From Capsicum annuum (taxonomy: Eukaryota; Streptophyta; Magnoliopsida; Solanales; Solanaceae), in assembly GCF_002878395.1 (NCBI RefSeq), contig NC_061120.1:114858407-114922406 (forward strand): a stretch of DNA of 64,000 nucleotides, given 5' to 3'. The translations under genes were made by a program, and so were the position numbers. The notes under the pieces are model-generated. The model saw nothing but the letters and a program-made list of their open reading frames with translations, searched no databases and was not told the origin of the DNA. How positions within the stretch are numbered: the stretch's first letter is position 1; each line of letters starts with the position of its first letter. Shown here one piece after another: positions 12,000-23,215 of the stretch.

Positions 12000-13180
12000 T
12001 ATATAGAACAAGTCTCAGTACTAAACAGATGAAAGAATTGAAAGATTATGAGTGGTTCCCGAGATTATGGGTCTATCCATATAAGAATATTGGATCAAAG
12101 TCCTACAGGATGAATAATTGGGTGTTATCCTACAATGGGTCATCACTATCGTACCTATATGTCCCGATCATGGTGCCCATCTTCTGATCAAACACTATAA
12201 ACCAACATTTATGAAATTGAACGTACAATTTTAAGGAAGAACTATGGTTACATATCACGATAGTCCTTAAGATTTGTAGGTTCCAATATATGTTTTCTTT
12301 AAGTATCTTGTCACAAGAAAAAGACATGATCCTAATATTATTCTACAATCGTAGGTTGGTGTCACTTGATGGGTCCAATTGTTTTAACAAAAATTGAACC
12401 CATCTCGACCCAACTAGGATTTTAAGTCCTAAACCCTATACCAATAAACCAATCATGCATTTCACCTCATTCAAACACAAAATCCCACTTTACAAAATCA
12501 ATTACATCAAAGTTTAGGATTCCAACCCCTTCTATGTTTCCAACTAAACAATCAAAGGAAAAAAAATTGTATGTGTATTTCTCGGTCCCTCTATATATTT
12601 AAGACAAACTAACACTTTAAGAGTAGAATCACTGTGACTTTGAAGTTTATTTGTGGGATTAAATTTTTTATTAGAGACAAATGTAGGGAAGTCTCAAGTA
12701 CCCAAATTTTTTATCCAAAATATTGGTCAATGACGGTCATGAATAGGGTCAAGGTCTTGTCTTATTTTTTAAGTTTCAAGGAACTACACAACCCAACCCA
12801 ACCCATGATTATGAAGACAAATATATAGTCATAGGTTGGATTATTTTGGGCAATCAGTATCTTCAATATAAGTGTTCCTCATACAATCACATCCACGATC
12901 ATCCCATAAATGTATAATTATGGTATGTACTTGTTTGATATGACACTACCCTTAGTACTTTTGAATTATTCCTATGATTAAAAGGTATTATCATGATTTC
13001 ATTGCATCATCATGGAGACCAATCATTTAATTTAATGTTCCCCTAGTACTTTTAGGGAACTTTTCTACGATAAGAAGGCATGGTCGTACCTTCATTGAAT
13101 GATTATAGGAAGGATCACCAGATATGTTTACTGAACCTAATTTAATTTTTTATAATTGATTTTAACATTCTTCCAATGCA
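12000..13180. other. No gene recognised
   Basis: Short open frames on both strands (for example 12130-12327 minus and 12634-12828 plus) have no family resemblance and overlap one another. Plant-style AT-rich filler; no LTR end, terminal inverted repeat or tandem array is visible. Confidence 0.5.
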
Positions 13181-13187
13181 AGTACAA

Positions 13188-14700
13188 TGGTACCAAAGGC
13201 AGAAAAAGAGCTAAAGAAGGATATCTCTAAGAAAAAGGCACTCAAAGACATACCTCCGGCCTTAAAGAGTGAGTTAAGTGTCCCTAAGTGGGATTGAGGT
13301 AAGAGTACTCCACTAGCCAATATAAATAGTAACACTCTTATCAAACCACAAAATCTAAGGCGAAAGAGATGGAACAAGCAAATTCCATGATATCTTAAGC
13401 CTTTGCCAAGGTTGACAAACTTGTAATCCTTTTTCAGTCAAAAGATGAAAGTAACCAAAAGGATGACACTAAGATTTTTAATGATAATATAAGCATCTCG
13501 GTGGGTGAGGAGAAATCCAACACAAAATCCTTCGATGGAGTAGCTACAGTTCTAGTTCAGAGAAGGATAGATACAAGAGTACTAGTGTGCCAATCTCCAA
13601 GAATTATTATTATATAGATGTGATGTCCTTAAAGAACAATGGAAATAAGAATACAAGCATCCAAAAGGAACCTTGTCTATTACTGAGTCTTCAATAGGTT
13701 CCAAAGGTAGTTTAGGTGTTTGACAAGTAAAACTTAGGCTAGATGACTAGGACCCTCTGTACCTATGAGATAGAGCTTGTGAGGGAGTTTTATTCCAATC
13801 ATGTCGTAACTCTAAAAAATATGTCTCCCTCTAGCAGATACAATGGAATAAAGAACTATACCCGATTGGATTCATAAGAAAGTGGATATATCAATCAAGG
13901 AAATCTCAAGTGTCTTATTTGGAGAAGATTTTGTAGCACTCGAGGATACTGTAGAATACAATTTCTGAATGGCTGATTAGGAAAAGTTTAAAAAGTTGAT
14001 AGTGCATGACAAGGTTTTGTACTATATGTGGCAGGCGTGCCACATTGCAAAGGTGAGAGAAAATGGGCCATGGGTTAACAAGGCATCCATTTACAAAAAC
14101 ACTAAGTAATTCTCCGTCAAGTCTTTGTGGGCAATTTTATGGCACCGTATCAAACCCATGGAAAATGAAAACACTCTAAGTGACATAAATATGTGCCTAG
14201 TAGCAGCTTTCTTTAAAGAGGTAGATTTCAACATTCCAGGTATCATTTAGAAAGAGATTTGGGATAGGGTCTTGGTATTTATCTCGTCCTTGCTTTTCTT
14301 GATCTTGATCACATAACTGCTACATAAGTGAGAAGTGCTATCAATTATGGTAGTCAACAAATCAATTCAACTAACAAATACTACAAATTTGGAATTGACT
14401 AAGGATATTATAAACTAAGAGACTCTATCTTGAGGATTTTTCTAGTAGTACCACCAGAGGTTGTGGGAGGTGCCCTCATGAGTAGATCTCGATGTATGAA
14501 GCTGATGCTACTTCCTTCTTTTCTCAAGCAGTTTTAACAACATTGGGTGTATGTAATTATGATTTATCCAGTTAGTCACTAATACCAACTGCTCAGTTGG
14601 ATCATATTTTGAGAACCCAGGTTTTGTATAATGAATAGATTAAGAAGTTAGAGGAAAGGGTTAAACCCTACGTAAATAATGAAATTAAGGCTATAATGTG
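13188..14700 (+). pseudogene. Plant transposon-protein family pseudogene (PF20167-like)
   Basis: Begins at an ATG with a Lys/Glu-rich N-terminus (13188 onward, stop at about 13297). After decayed sequence, 13740-13860 gives an ELVREFYSNH stretch and 14070-14290 gives SLWAILWHRIKP, ENTLS, then VAAFFKEVDFNI, the wording of the domain usually annotated as putative plant transposon protein. 14590-14690 ends in a charged, coiled-coil-like stretch. Many stops. The function of this family is not known; it is commonly found near Gypsy elements. The open frame at 13162-13377 minus is a shadow. Confidence 0.55.
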
Positions 14701-14704
14701 GGAC

Positions 14705-15700
14705 TAATATGGAATTTCGTTAGTCCATTCATACTATTGCTCAATTAGTTGCTACTCGGGATGAGCAAGATACGTCTGGTGGATTATCTATTGAGGAAAT
14801 GAGGGTTGTCTAGTTTATAAAACTGAATCCTCCTTCTTTTACTAGTGTGTATGAGGAGGAGGATCCTCAAAGTTTCTTTGATGAAATGGTAAAGCTATTT
14901 ATAGTGATGCAGGCTATTAATGTGGAAGGTGTAAACTTTACAACTTATCAGCTCAAGGATATTGTGTACCAATGGTACAAAAAGTGGGATAGGGATAGAG
15001 AAAATGTGGAGAAGACACCTTATGTGATGCTTTTTTGGATCATTTTTTTCCTCAAGAGCTGAGGGAAGCAAAGATGGAGGATTTTGTGAATTAAGTAATG
15101 GAGAATATCTTTCAAGGAATATTCCTTGAAGTTTTATCAGTATTCAAGGTATGCTCCTGGTTTGGTGGTTGACATAAGAGTGAGGATGAGAAAGTTTGCT
15201 TCTAGATTGACTTGGAATTTAATCTTGGAAAGCAAGACTGCTTTGCTGATTAAGGATGTAGATATTTTAAGCTTAATTGTCCATATACATTAGGTGGAGT
15301 ATGAGAAGATAAAAGGGGCAGAGTTTGGCGATAGGAAGAGTAAGAAAAGCAAGTTTTCTGATCAAGGAGGTGCTCAATCCCAAGGAGGTTTTGATAGAGG
15401 AAAATGGATAGAAAAGAAGTGGGGGGGTTTGGTTCCTTCTCTACTGCTAGTATTTCTTACTCGAGGAAGTCGGATGATAGGCGTCAGTAGGGTGGTGATA
15501 ATTTTATGGCGTAAGGTGCCCAATCTCAAGTGAGTGGGGGTCATTCAGTTTCTTCATGCCTTCCTTGTTGATTATGTGGTCATTTTCATTAAGGTTATTG
15601 TGATAAAGGAAGGGACAAGAGTTTTAAGTATGGCCAGACAGGACATATGCTCAAGAATTATCCAGTTGGTAAGGGATCTTCAAGAGCGGCCAAAGCTCTA
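14705..15700 (+). pseudogene. Gag of family C, plus copy
   Basis: A frame at 14847-15062 contains EEEDPQSFFDEM and FTTYQLKDIVYQWY, the capsid core. 15294-15420 carries the Lys-rich region (KSKKSKFSDQGGAQSQGGF). A zinc knuckle at about 15626-15665 reads FKYGQTGH, so the cysteine expected before G is Tyr and nucleic-acid binding would be lost. Frameshifts lie between these parts. The 5' end is missing. Confidence 0.8.
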
Positions 15701-16276
15701 GGTGCTTCATATTCTTCTCCTGCGCCTAGCGGTGCATCGTTTATATCTATTCCAACCTCTGTTACCAGCACTAGTCAGAATAGTTTGTATGCTCTTACAT
15801 CTTAGAAGGAATCTAAGGCATCGCGTCATGTCGTTACTGGTATGTTACAAGATATTTTTTGTGATGTGTCTTATCTACTTGTCTGAGGTCTACTCTTTCT
15901 TATGTGACCTCATTTCTAGTTGTATGTATTGGTTTTGATCCTGAGGCTATTTCAGATCCTTATTCTATTTCAACCCTAGCAGGTGACTCAATTATTTCTA
16001 AGCGAGTCTATAGTGGGTGTATGGTATCTGTTGGTGGTAGGCAGACTTTGGTGGATTTGTTCTAACTTGATAGGGTGGATTTTGATATTATTCTGGATAT
16101 GGATTGGTTACACTCTTTTTACACGTCCTCTGATTATGGGACCTGTAGGTTGTCTTTAGATTCCTTAATAAACCGATTATAGATTAGGAGGGTGGTTCCC
16201 TAGCTCCTAGGGGGATGTTTATTTCTTATCATAGAGCTTAGAGTTTAATCTCTAAAAGGAGTCTTTATAACTTACT
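15701..16276 (+). pseudogene. Aspartic protease of family C, plus copy
   Basis: Follows gag and contains the protease flank (RQTLVDLF then DRVDFDIILDMDWL at about 16040-16110). The Gly usual in the I-I-G-M-D motif is Asp here. The catalytic Asp-x-Gly region lies in a degraded part. The sequence ends at a solo LTR: TTACT (16272-16276) is the left target duplication. Confidence 0.75.
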
Positions 16277-16529
16277 TTTAAGACCCCGTAAAGTTCTGTC
16301 ATAGTCTGAGCCTTAGAGCGTATCAAGTAAAGTGTAAATCCTGCCTTAAAAGAATAAGAAGTGTCTTCCCAAGTGAGAAATATTTTGAACCATATAGAAT
16401 TTCCCTAATGTCAACATTTTATCATGTAGAGCATTGAATAAGCTTTCCATCGATACTAATTTTGTCAAAATACTACATCGGACGAGAAAGTTATATCCAT
16501 TTACTGAAAACAGTCAGAACCACCCAGGT

Positions 16530-16885
16530 GTAACGGCCGGGTTGATGGACAGTCGATCTTGAGATGGACCATCGAGTTTAAGGCAGACCGTCGTCCAGCC
16601 TATAGTAACCAAGGCAGCAAATCCTTTTCCTATCACAAGTGTGACGGCTAGGACAACGGACTATCGAGGTTGCGATGGACCATCGCTGGGATAATCATGC
16701 TGAGGCAATGTGACCGCATCTTGGCCAATGAGCGACGGATTATCCGATGGACCATCAGACGTAGCAATGGACTATCACTCCGACCATTACCTTGAGGTAG
16801 TGTATTCTTTTCTCGGCCAACATGCTATGGATTATCCGACGGACCGTCAGGCTGAGCGACGGACTGTCACTTCGACCGTCATAGT
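16530..16885 (+). repeat. Array of short palindromic motifs in LTR D
   Basis: About nine variants of GAYGGACCRTC occur, for example GATGGACCATCG near 16562 and CGACGGACCGTCAG near 16840. Several are near-perfect palindromes, and the block is much richer in G+C than its surroundings. It lies 253-608 bp from the LTR start, upstream of where the promoter is expected. Confidence 0.85.
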
Positions 16886-18681
16886 CCCCAATCAATAATT
16901 TTAACTCAATTTTAAAAGGGCTTTTTGGTCTTTTTCCACTCTTTTCAGCCCCAAGTTATATCTGATCAAGGCTCACAATTTCATTCTTTATCTTTAACAT
17001 CAAAAACTAGGGTTTCTATAAAATTGAAACCCTTCTTTCTTCTTCAAGAAAAATCAAGAGAAATCAAGAATCTCTCCAAGAGCCTTTGAGAAAAAGTTTC
17101 CCTAAGGTATGCAGATGTTGATTCTTAGGTCCCTTTTATCCAATAATATCAAGAATCCTTTTCTAAATTCAAAGATCTTATGTTTATGAGTTTTTTATGA
17201 TTTATATGAGTTGAAATTGTTGTTGTTGCTATTATTGAGTTATAATTCATGTTTGTTTACAAGGTTTTCAAGCTTTGACCCTAGTATGTAATAATCATGT
17301 GAGATTCATGATAAAACCTCTTTAATTTGCTTGTTAAATGATGTTTTCATGTCAATTAAGTGTAGAAATTATTGAATAAGCAAAGCATGTTCCCCATATG
17401 TTTGATAAAATGCTTATGTGAAAGAATTAGAGCCATTATAGCATGTTGACTAGAAATCCCCAATTGTGTGCAAGCCCATGCATGCCAAGTGTTTGATGAA
17501 AAGCCTTAGAGAATTAATTGTGACATGATAGCATGAAATTCCCCCAATTATGTGATCTTTGATACATGCTAAGACTTTAATACCTAATAAGTGTTTGATG
17601 TAAGACCTTGTTGAATGGTGTATGAGCCAATAGCATATTTCCCCACACTATCACATGTTTATGATTTCTAAATGCTTGAAAAGATGATTTAGTGATTATG
17701 ATGGTGAATGAATGTCCATGGTCTCAATAATTCAAGAATGGTTATGCTTTACTTTTACGTTATCGAGTCCTGGGGGTATTTATTCCCGATAATTTAGCTG
17801 CAGTCTAGAGCCAGTATCAGTTTTCCTCATAATCACAGTTAAGCCATGATTCTCAGAACTCAGGGAATTATAGAACTCTGTACTCTCAGACAGATACAGA
17901 ACTTAAGAAATCTTAGTAATCTCAAAAATCTCCGTAATCTCAGTATCGCTAGTAATCTAGCATCAGTTCTGTACTCAGCTCAAATTTTGTAGTATTCAAG
18001 TGTTCAATTTAGATCTCAGTAGTAATTGAGTAATATATTCAAAGTCTGTATCATTCAGTTAGATAACAAGATTTATTAGTATTCCATCAGATAAGGAACC
18101 AAGTGAATTCAGCTTAACTCAGTAAGATTAGTAGAGAAATATGAGCAGTATAAGATTCAATTCAATTTAAGTTGAGAATTAGTTCAGAGTTTTTCAGTTG
18201 GGAGTAGGAGCCTACACTGAGCGAGTGCAGTTATGGAGGCTCCCCGTTTGAGAGACAAAGTCATTAGGAGTAATTCCTGAACTCTAGAACTGTGTATCTA
18301 GTGCAGGATGCAAGAGTCACCCATTAGAAAAGGCTTGTCACCCGCTATATAGGCTTGACTATTATACTGCCTTAGGCTTGACTTTTTGTGATGGTAACCT
18401 GTTAGAGAGGCTTGACCAAAGAGGTCTTTACCCATGGAATGGTATTAACACCCTTCCAGGTAGGGTTATAGGTTGGACCCCACCAGTTTAGATTTGGTAT
18501 ATGTCGATTAAGTGAGCATCCCACAGTTACAGTTTTAGTATCAGTCTTCAGAAAAGAACTCAGAAATTTGGATTATTAGATATAGTCATCTATCTCAGTG
18601 AGGAATTTAGATAGTTCCATTGATTTATGGGCCACCCTCTAGATAGGCATAGTTCCACATGACGTTATTCATTATCAATAT

Positions 18682-19195
18682 TATCAGATTCAGAAATCAC
18701 CCGCTAGATAGGCTTGATCTCAGATTCAGTTCAGCATTCTTGTTATCAGATCCAGAGATCACCTACTAGATACGCTAGATCTCAGTCTTAGATTCAGTTG
18801 AGTAATCTTATTATCAAATCCAGAGATCACCCACTAGATACGCTTGATCTCGATTCAGTTTTGTAATCTCATTATTAGATCCAGAGATCACCCACTAGAT
18901 AGGCTTGATCTCAGTCTTGCATTCAGTTAAGTATTCTTATTATCAGATCCGGATCACCCACTATATAGGCTTGATCTCAGTCTCCAATTCAGTTGAGTGT
19001 TCTTATTATCAAATCCAGAGATTACTCGTCAGATAGACTTGATCTCATTCTTAGATTTAGTGATTATTCCTATTATCAGATTCATAGATCATCTGCTAGA
19101 TAGGTTTGATCTCAGATATAATATTTTTTTATCATTGATAGTAGATTCCGAAATCATCCATTAGAGAGGTTTAATCTCTGATGCAGTCAGTTGAG
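18682..19195 (+). repeat. Eight tandem units of 60-67 bp in LTR D
   Basis: Each unit runs ATCAGATCCAGAGATCACC, a TAGATAGGCT-like centre, TTGATCT, then an ATTCAGTT/TTATT spacer. Within most units AGATCA and TGATCT are 6-bp arms of an inverted repeat around the centre, so each repeat could form a small stem-loop. Divergence rises towards the 3' end. Confidence 0.85.
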
Positions 19196-19976
19196 AGTAG
19201 AAAGCTCAAAAATTCAGTCATTGATACGAGTATATTTAGTTAATCTATTTTAGTATCATTAGTTTGCGAGATAACTCACTAAATAAGACTAATTTCAACT
19301 CCAGCACTTAGTTATCAGTATCAGATGATTCAATATTAAGTATCTCAGGCATTAGTAGTGAGTTTATATGGCAGTAAAGTAGTATTTGAGTTCCAATATT
19401 TTGAGTAACGATGATTTCAGTTATGGTTTATGCATTCATGCATGTGTTCTCATTCAGTACTCTCATAATTATTCAGTTAAGTAATTGTTCATGTATGAGC
19501 CCTTCCAATTAGCCTTACCTAATTTTCATACTCGGTACATTCTCGTACTGATGCATTTATGCTATGGCATTTTATTTAACACCAAAGGTTTAGAGGCACG
19601 AGATCCAGAGTACCCTTAGCAGCTCAGTCCCAGTCAGCAGCAGTAGACATAGTAGTGAGTCCTCTTTAGTCGAGGATGATCCTTATTTTTATTACCGCAT
19701 CAGACTTAGTTTACTTTCAGTATATGGATTTAGTTGGGTACATGTACCATCAACTCCACAACTCAGATAGTTTAGAGGTTTTTTGGACATATGTATCAGT
19801 ATTCAATTTTCAATTTTGAGTATTTTTAGATATTTTGAACCTTATGGATAATTTCTGCATTTATTATCTATATTATGTAGTGTTCAGGTACAGATATCAG
19901 TCAAGGGTTAGCTCGTGGTCCTTCGAGATCATAATCACCATGTGACATTTTGATTCTAGAAAATTGGGTCGTTACA

Positions 19977-20930
19977 TTAGTTTGGGTTAAAGATTCTAAC
20001 TTAGAAAGTACATTTTTTCATTTGATCCCGATAGTAAATGAGTTTCCTAAGGTCTTTCCTAATGATCTTCCAGGTATTCCTCTAGATAGGGAAATAGAGT
20101 TTGGTATTGACTTGGTTTTGGACACTCATCCAATATCTATTCCTCCTTATAGAATGGCTCTGGCTGAGTTGAGGGAACTCAAGGAGAAACTTAAGGATCT
20201 TTTAGACTTTTATTATTCTTAGTGTATCTCTGTGGTGTACATCAGTGTTGTTCATGCTTAAGAAGGATGGTTCCCTTTAGATGTGCATTGACTATCAGCA
20301 GTTGAATAAGGTAATTCTGGAATTGGGGCTTTCAATTCGAAAAAATATGGTACGGGTTCATCTCTCTCAACCAGTTCAGGTGAGAGGAAGGATGTAACTC
20401 AGCTCGAACGAAGTGAGATTTAGAACAAATATTCTATTACAAGGATAGATGATTGGTTTGATCAATAGCAAGGTTCCAAGTTCTTTTCTAAGATAGATCT
20501 TTGTTTTGGGTATCATCAGCTTAATATTAGGAAGGAGGATATCCTTATTTTCTGTACTCTGTATGGGTACTTTGAATTCTTGGTGATGTTATATGGATTG
20601 ACTAATGGCCAGACGGCATTTATGGACTTGATGAATAGGGTGTTCAGGTAGTTCTTGGATCTCATTATCATTTTGTTCATTGATGACATTTTGTTTTATT
20701 TAAAAAGTGAGTTGTATCATGCTAATCAACTCCACGTTGTATTGCAAACCTTTAAGGAGCAATAGTTGTTTGTCAAGTTCTCTAAGTGTGAGTTTTAGTT
20801 GAATGATGTGAATTTTTTTGTCATATTATTTCTATCGAGGGGATCATGGTGGATCCGTAAATGGTGGTTGTGGTTAAAAGGTTTCCTAGATGCATAAATC
20901 TAATTGACATTTGAAGCTTCTTTGGTTTGG
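19977..20930 (+). pseudogene. Reverse transcriptase of family C, plus copy
   Basis: Starts after the right-hand target duplication. The open frame 19950-20222 (LTR bases at its start) covers the RT N-terminus ([33 protein letters not shown]). Then CIDYQQLNKV, an unexpected insertion of about 110 bp (20318-20428), ITRIDD, FFSKIDL and the catalytic FIDD box at 20676-20687 with both Asp present. Stops occur in all frames. Confidence 0.85.
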
Positions 20931-21480
20931 CTGGGGTATTATCAGCGGTTTATGGAGAGTTTCTTGACGATAGCTTCTTCTTTGACTAAGTTGGCTAAAA
21001 AAAGGTGAAGTTTTTTGGTAGGATTCTTGTGAGGAGAGTTTTGAGAAGTTGAAAAATAATCTATCTTTTGCTCTACTTTTGGCATTGCTTGAGGGAAGTG
21101 AGGGGTTTATGGTTTATTGTGATGCATCTAGGGTGGGACTTGATCGTGTTTTAATGCAGCATAGGAAGGTGATTACCTATGCTTCCAGATAGTTGATGGT
21201 ACGTGAGAGAAATTATCCTACTCATGATTTGGAGTTGTTGGCGGTGGTTGTTGCTATGAAAATCTAGCGACATTATCTATATGGAGTGCACGTAGACATC
21301 TTTTCTAATCATAAGAGTCTATAGTATGTGTTCACTTAGAAGGAGCTAAATCTCAGGCAAAAGATATGGTTGGAGCTTCTCAAAGACTATGACATAAGTC
21401 TTCACTATCACCAGGTAAGGCTAATATGGTTGTTGAAGCTCTTAGCAGGTTATCCATCTTGAGTTTGGATTATATGGGGA
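20931..21480 (+). pseudogene. RNase H of family C, plus copy
   Basis: Reads GYYQRFMESFL at the RT connection, then FMVYCDASRVGL with the first catalytic Asp (about 21110-21145), ITYASR and the HDLELLAVV stretch with the catalytic Glu near 21225. Several codons for Trp and Gln have become stops. The end matches the usual link to integrase. Confidence 0.82.
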
Positions 21481-22560
21481 AAGGGAAGTAGGAAGTGGTT
21501 GAAGTTATTCATTGCATGACAAATCTTAAATTTCGTCTAATGGATTCTGAGGATGGTGGGTGATAGTACAGGAAGTGGTTTGGCCATCTCTTGGTGTAGA
21601 GATTAAGGAGAAGCAAGTGCTAGATCCTATCTTGAGAAAAATCAAGAGTAATGTGGGTATGCAGAAGGTAATAGTGTTTGAGATAAGTGGTGATGGTACT
21701 TTATGGTACCAAAGGAGGTTATGCATTACTAATGTCAATAATTTGTGGCAAAGGATTTTGGTTGAGGCGCATAAATCACTTTATGTTGTACATCCTGACT
21801 CGACAAAGATGTATCATAATCTCAAGGAGATGTATTGGTGGAATGGTATGAAAAGGCACGTGGCTGATTTTGTGGCCAAGTTCTTGGTATGTCAACATGT
21901 AAAAGTTTAGCAAATGATACCTGGAGGATTGTATCAAGAGATTGTTTTACCTGAATGGAAATAGAAGGTAATCAGTATGGACTTCATTACTGGTTTTCCT
22001 CTATCTCAAAATCAATATGATTCAATTTTAGTCATCATGGATAGGATGAAAAATTCTACTTACTTTTTTCCAGTGAGGACTACCTTCTCGACGGAGGATT
22101 ATGCAAAGTTATATCTTCAGGAGATGATAAAGCAGAATGGAGTACCTCTTTCAATTATCTCTGACCGTGATATGTTGTTTTTGTCTCATTTCTGATGATA
22201 TTTTCAGAAGAGATTGGGTACTAAGGTGAATCTGAGTACTAATTTTCATCCTCAGACGGATTGGCAAGCAGAAAGAACCATCCAGACATTAGAGGATATG
22301 GTTCAAGCATATGTGGTTGATTATTGTGGTAGTTGAGTTAAGAATTTACCTTTGGTGTAGTTTGCTTACAATAATAACTATCACTCTAGTATTGGCATGA
22401 ACCATTTTGAGGCATTGTATAGTAGGAGGTGTTGATCTGTTATTAGTAGGTTTGATCATGGTGAGGTGGATATTTTTGGTCTGAATTTGGTCTATTAGTC
22501 TATAGAAAAGGTGAAGGTGATTCGGGATAGGCTTAAGGCTGCCCAAAGTCATTAAAAGTC
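21481..22560 (+). pseudogene. Integrase of family C, plus copy
   Basis: Open frames 21560-21910 and 21977-22195 cover the zinc-binding region (HPDSTKMYHNLKEMYWWNGMKRH; one expected Cys is Phe in KFLVCQ) and the catalytic core (SMDFITGF with Asp, SIISDRD with the second Asp). The third acidic residue is in TLEDM near 22293. Stops at expected Trp positions (for example about 21961 and 22194) show base decay. Confidence 0.85.
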
Positions 22561-23010
22561 CTATGCGGATATGAGGCATTGAGACTTGGATTTTAAGGTT
22601 GGGGATACTGTATTCTTCAAAGTATCTCCCATGAAGGGAGTAATGTGTATTGGCAAAAAAGAGAAGCTCAGTCCCCGGTATATTGGTCCTTATGTGGTTT
22701 TGAGAAGGGTTGGAAATATTGCTTACCAATTAGAGTTGCCTTCTAGTTTGAAGTCCATTCAACTGATATTTCATTTCTCTATGTTTAGGAAGATCTTGGT
22801 TATCCTTCTTCGATTGTTACTTTAGATGGGTTGGGTATCTCGGACTATCTGTCTTATGAAGAGGTCTTAGTTGAGATCTTGGATAGGTATATTTGTTGGT
22901 TACGAACCAAGGATGTCGCTATAGTTAAGGTTCTGTGGTGAAACTATAAGGTGGAAGAAACTACATGGGGAGTGGAGGAGGACATGAAGTCCAAGTATCA
23001 ACATCTTTTT
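22561..23010 (+). pseudogene. Integrase C-terminus and chromodomain of family C
   Basis: The open frame 22586-22825 contains FKVGDTVFFKVSPMKGV, KLSPRYIGPY and a LPSSL stretch, the integrase C-terminal SH3-like fold. A frameshift leads into a chromodomain (LDRYI..., RTKDVAIVKV, then WGVEEDM at about 22960-22985). In chromoviruses this domain directs insertion to heterochromatin. The open frame continues after 22990 as random sequence. Confidence 0.82.
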
Positions 23011-23203
23011 TTCTCTTGGAATTCGTACAGAAGGTATGAGTCTTTAACACATCTTTATTTTCTGAGTTTGTTAAAGGAAACATTAATATCTTTGACTTTT
23101 TGTTTTCAAACTTTGTTAAATATTGGAATTATATTTGATAATGTAAATGACTTGTACATGTGGTTATCCCTACCTTGTCCATCATTCGGGGATGAATGTT
23201 CCT
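23011..23203 (+). other. 3' untranslated segment before the polypurine tract
   Basis: T-rich non-coding sequence between the pol end and the polypurine tract. Ends with GGGGATGAATGTTCC, wording shared with the 3' untranslated segment of other chromovirus copies in this window (complement of about 46885 and 35950). Confidence 0.6.
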
Positions 23204-23215
23204 AACGGGGGAGAC
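23204..23215 (+). other. Polypurine tract of family C
   Basis: AACGGGGGAGAC directly before the LTR start TGAAACACCC at 23216. Confidence 0.85.

Larger units (their letters stand above)
16277..19976 (+). mobile_element. Solo LTR, family D (3700 bp)
   Basis: Begins TTTAAGACCCCG and ends GGGTCGTTACA, with TTACT (16272-16276) and TTAGT (19977-19981) as a 5-bp target duplication differing at one base. The homologous minus copy of family C (about 26400-26440) runs across this point without interruption, so it is an insertion into the protease-RT junction. No internal domain remains. It carries an inverted-repeat block (16530-16885) and a tandem array (18682-19195). Confidence 0.88.

Noticed and set aside
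18682..19195. CRISPR-like array
   Set aside because: Units are contiguous and diverge throughout with no unique spacers, the sequence is plant LTR, and no cas gene exists in the window.
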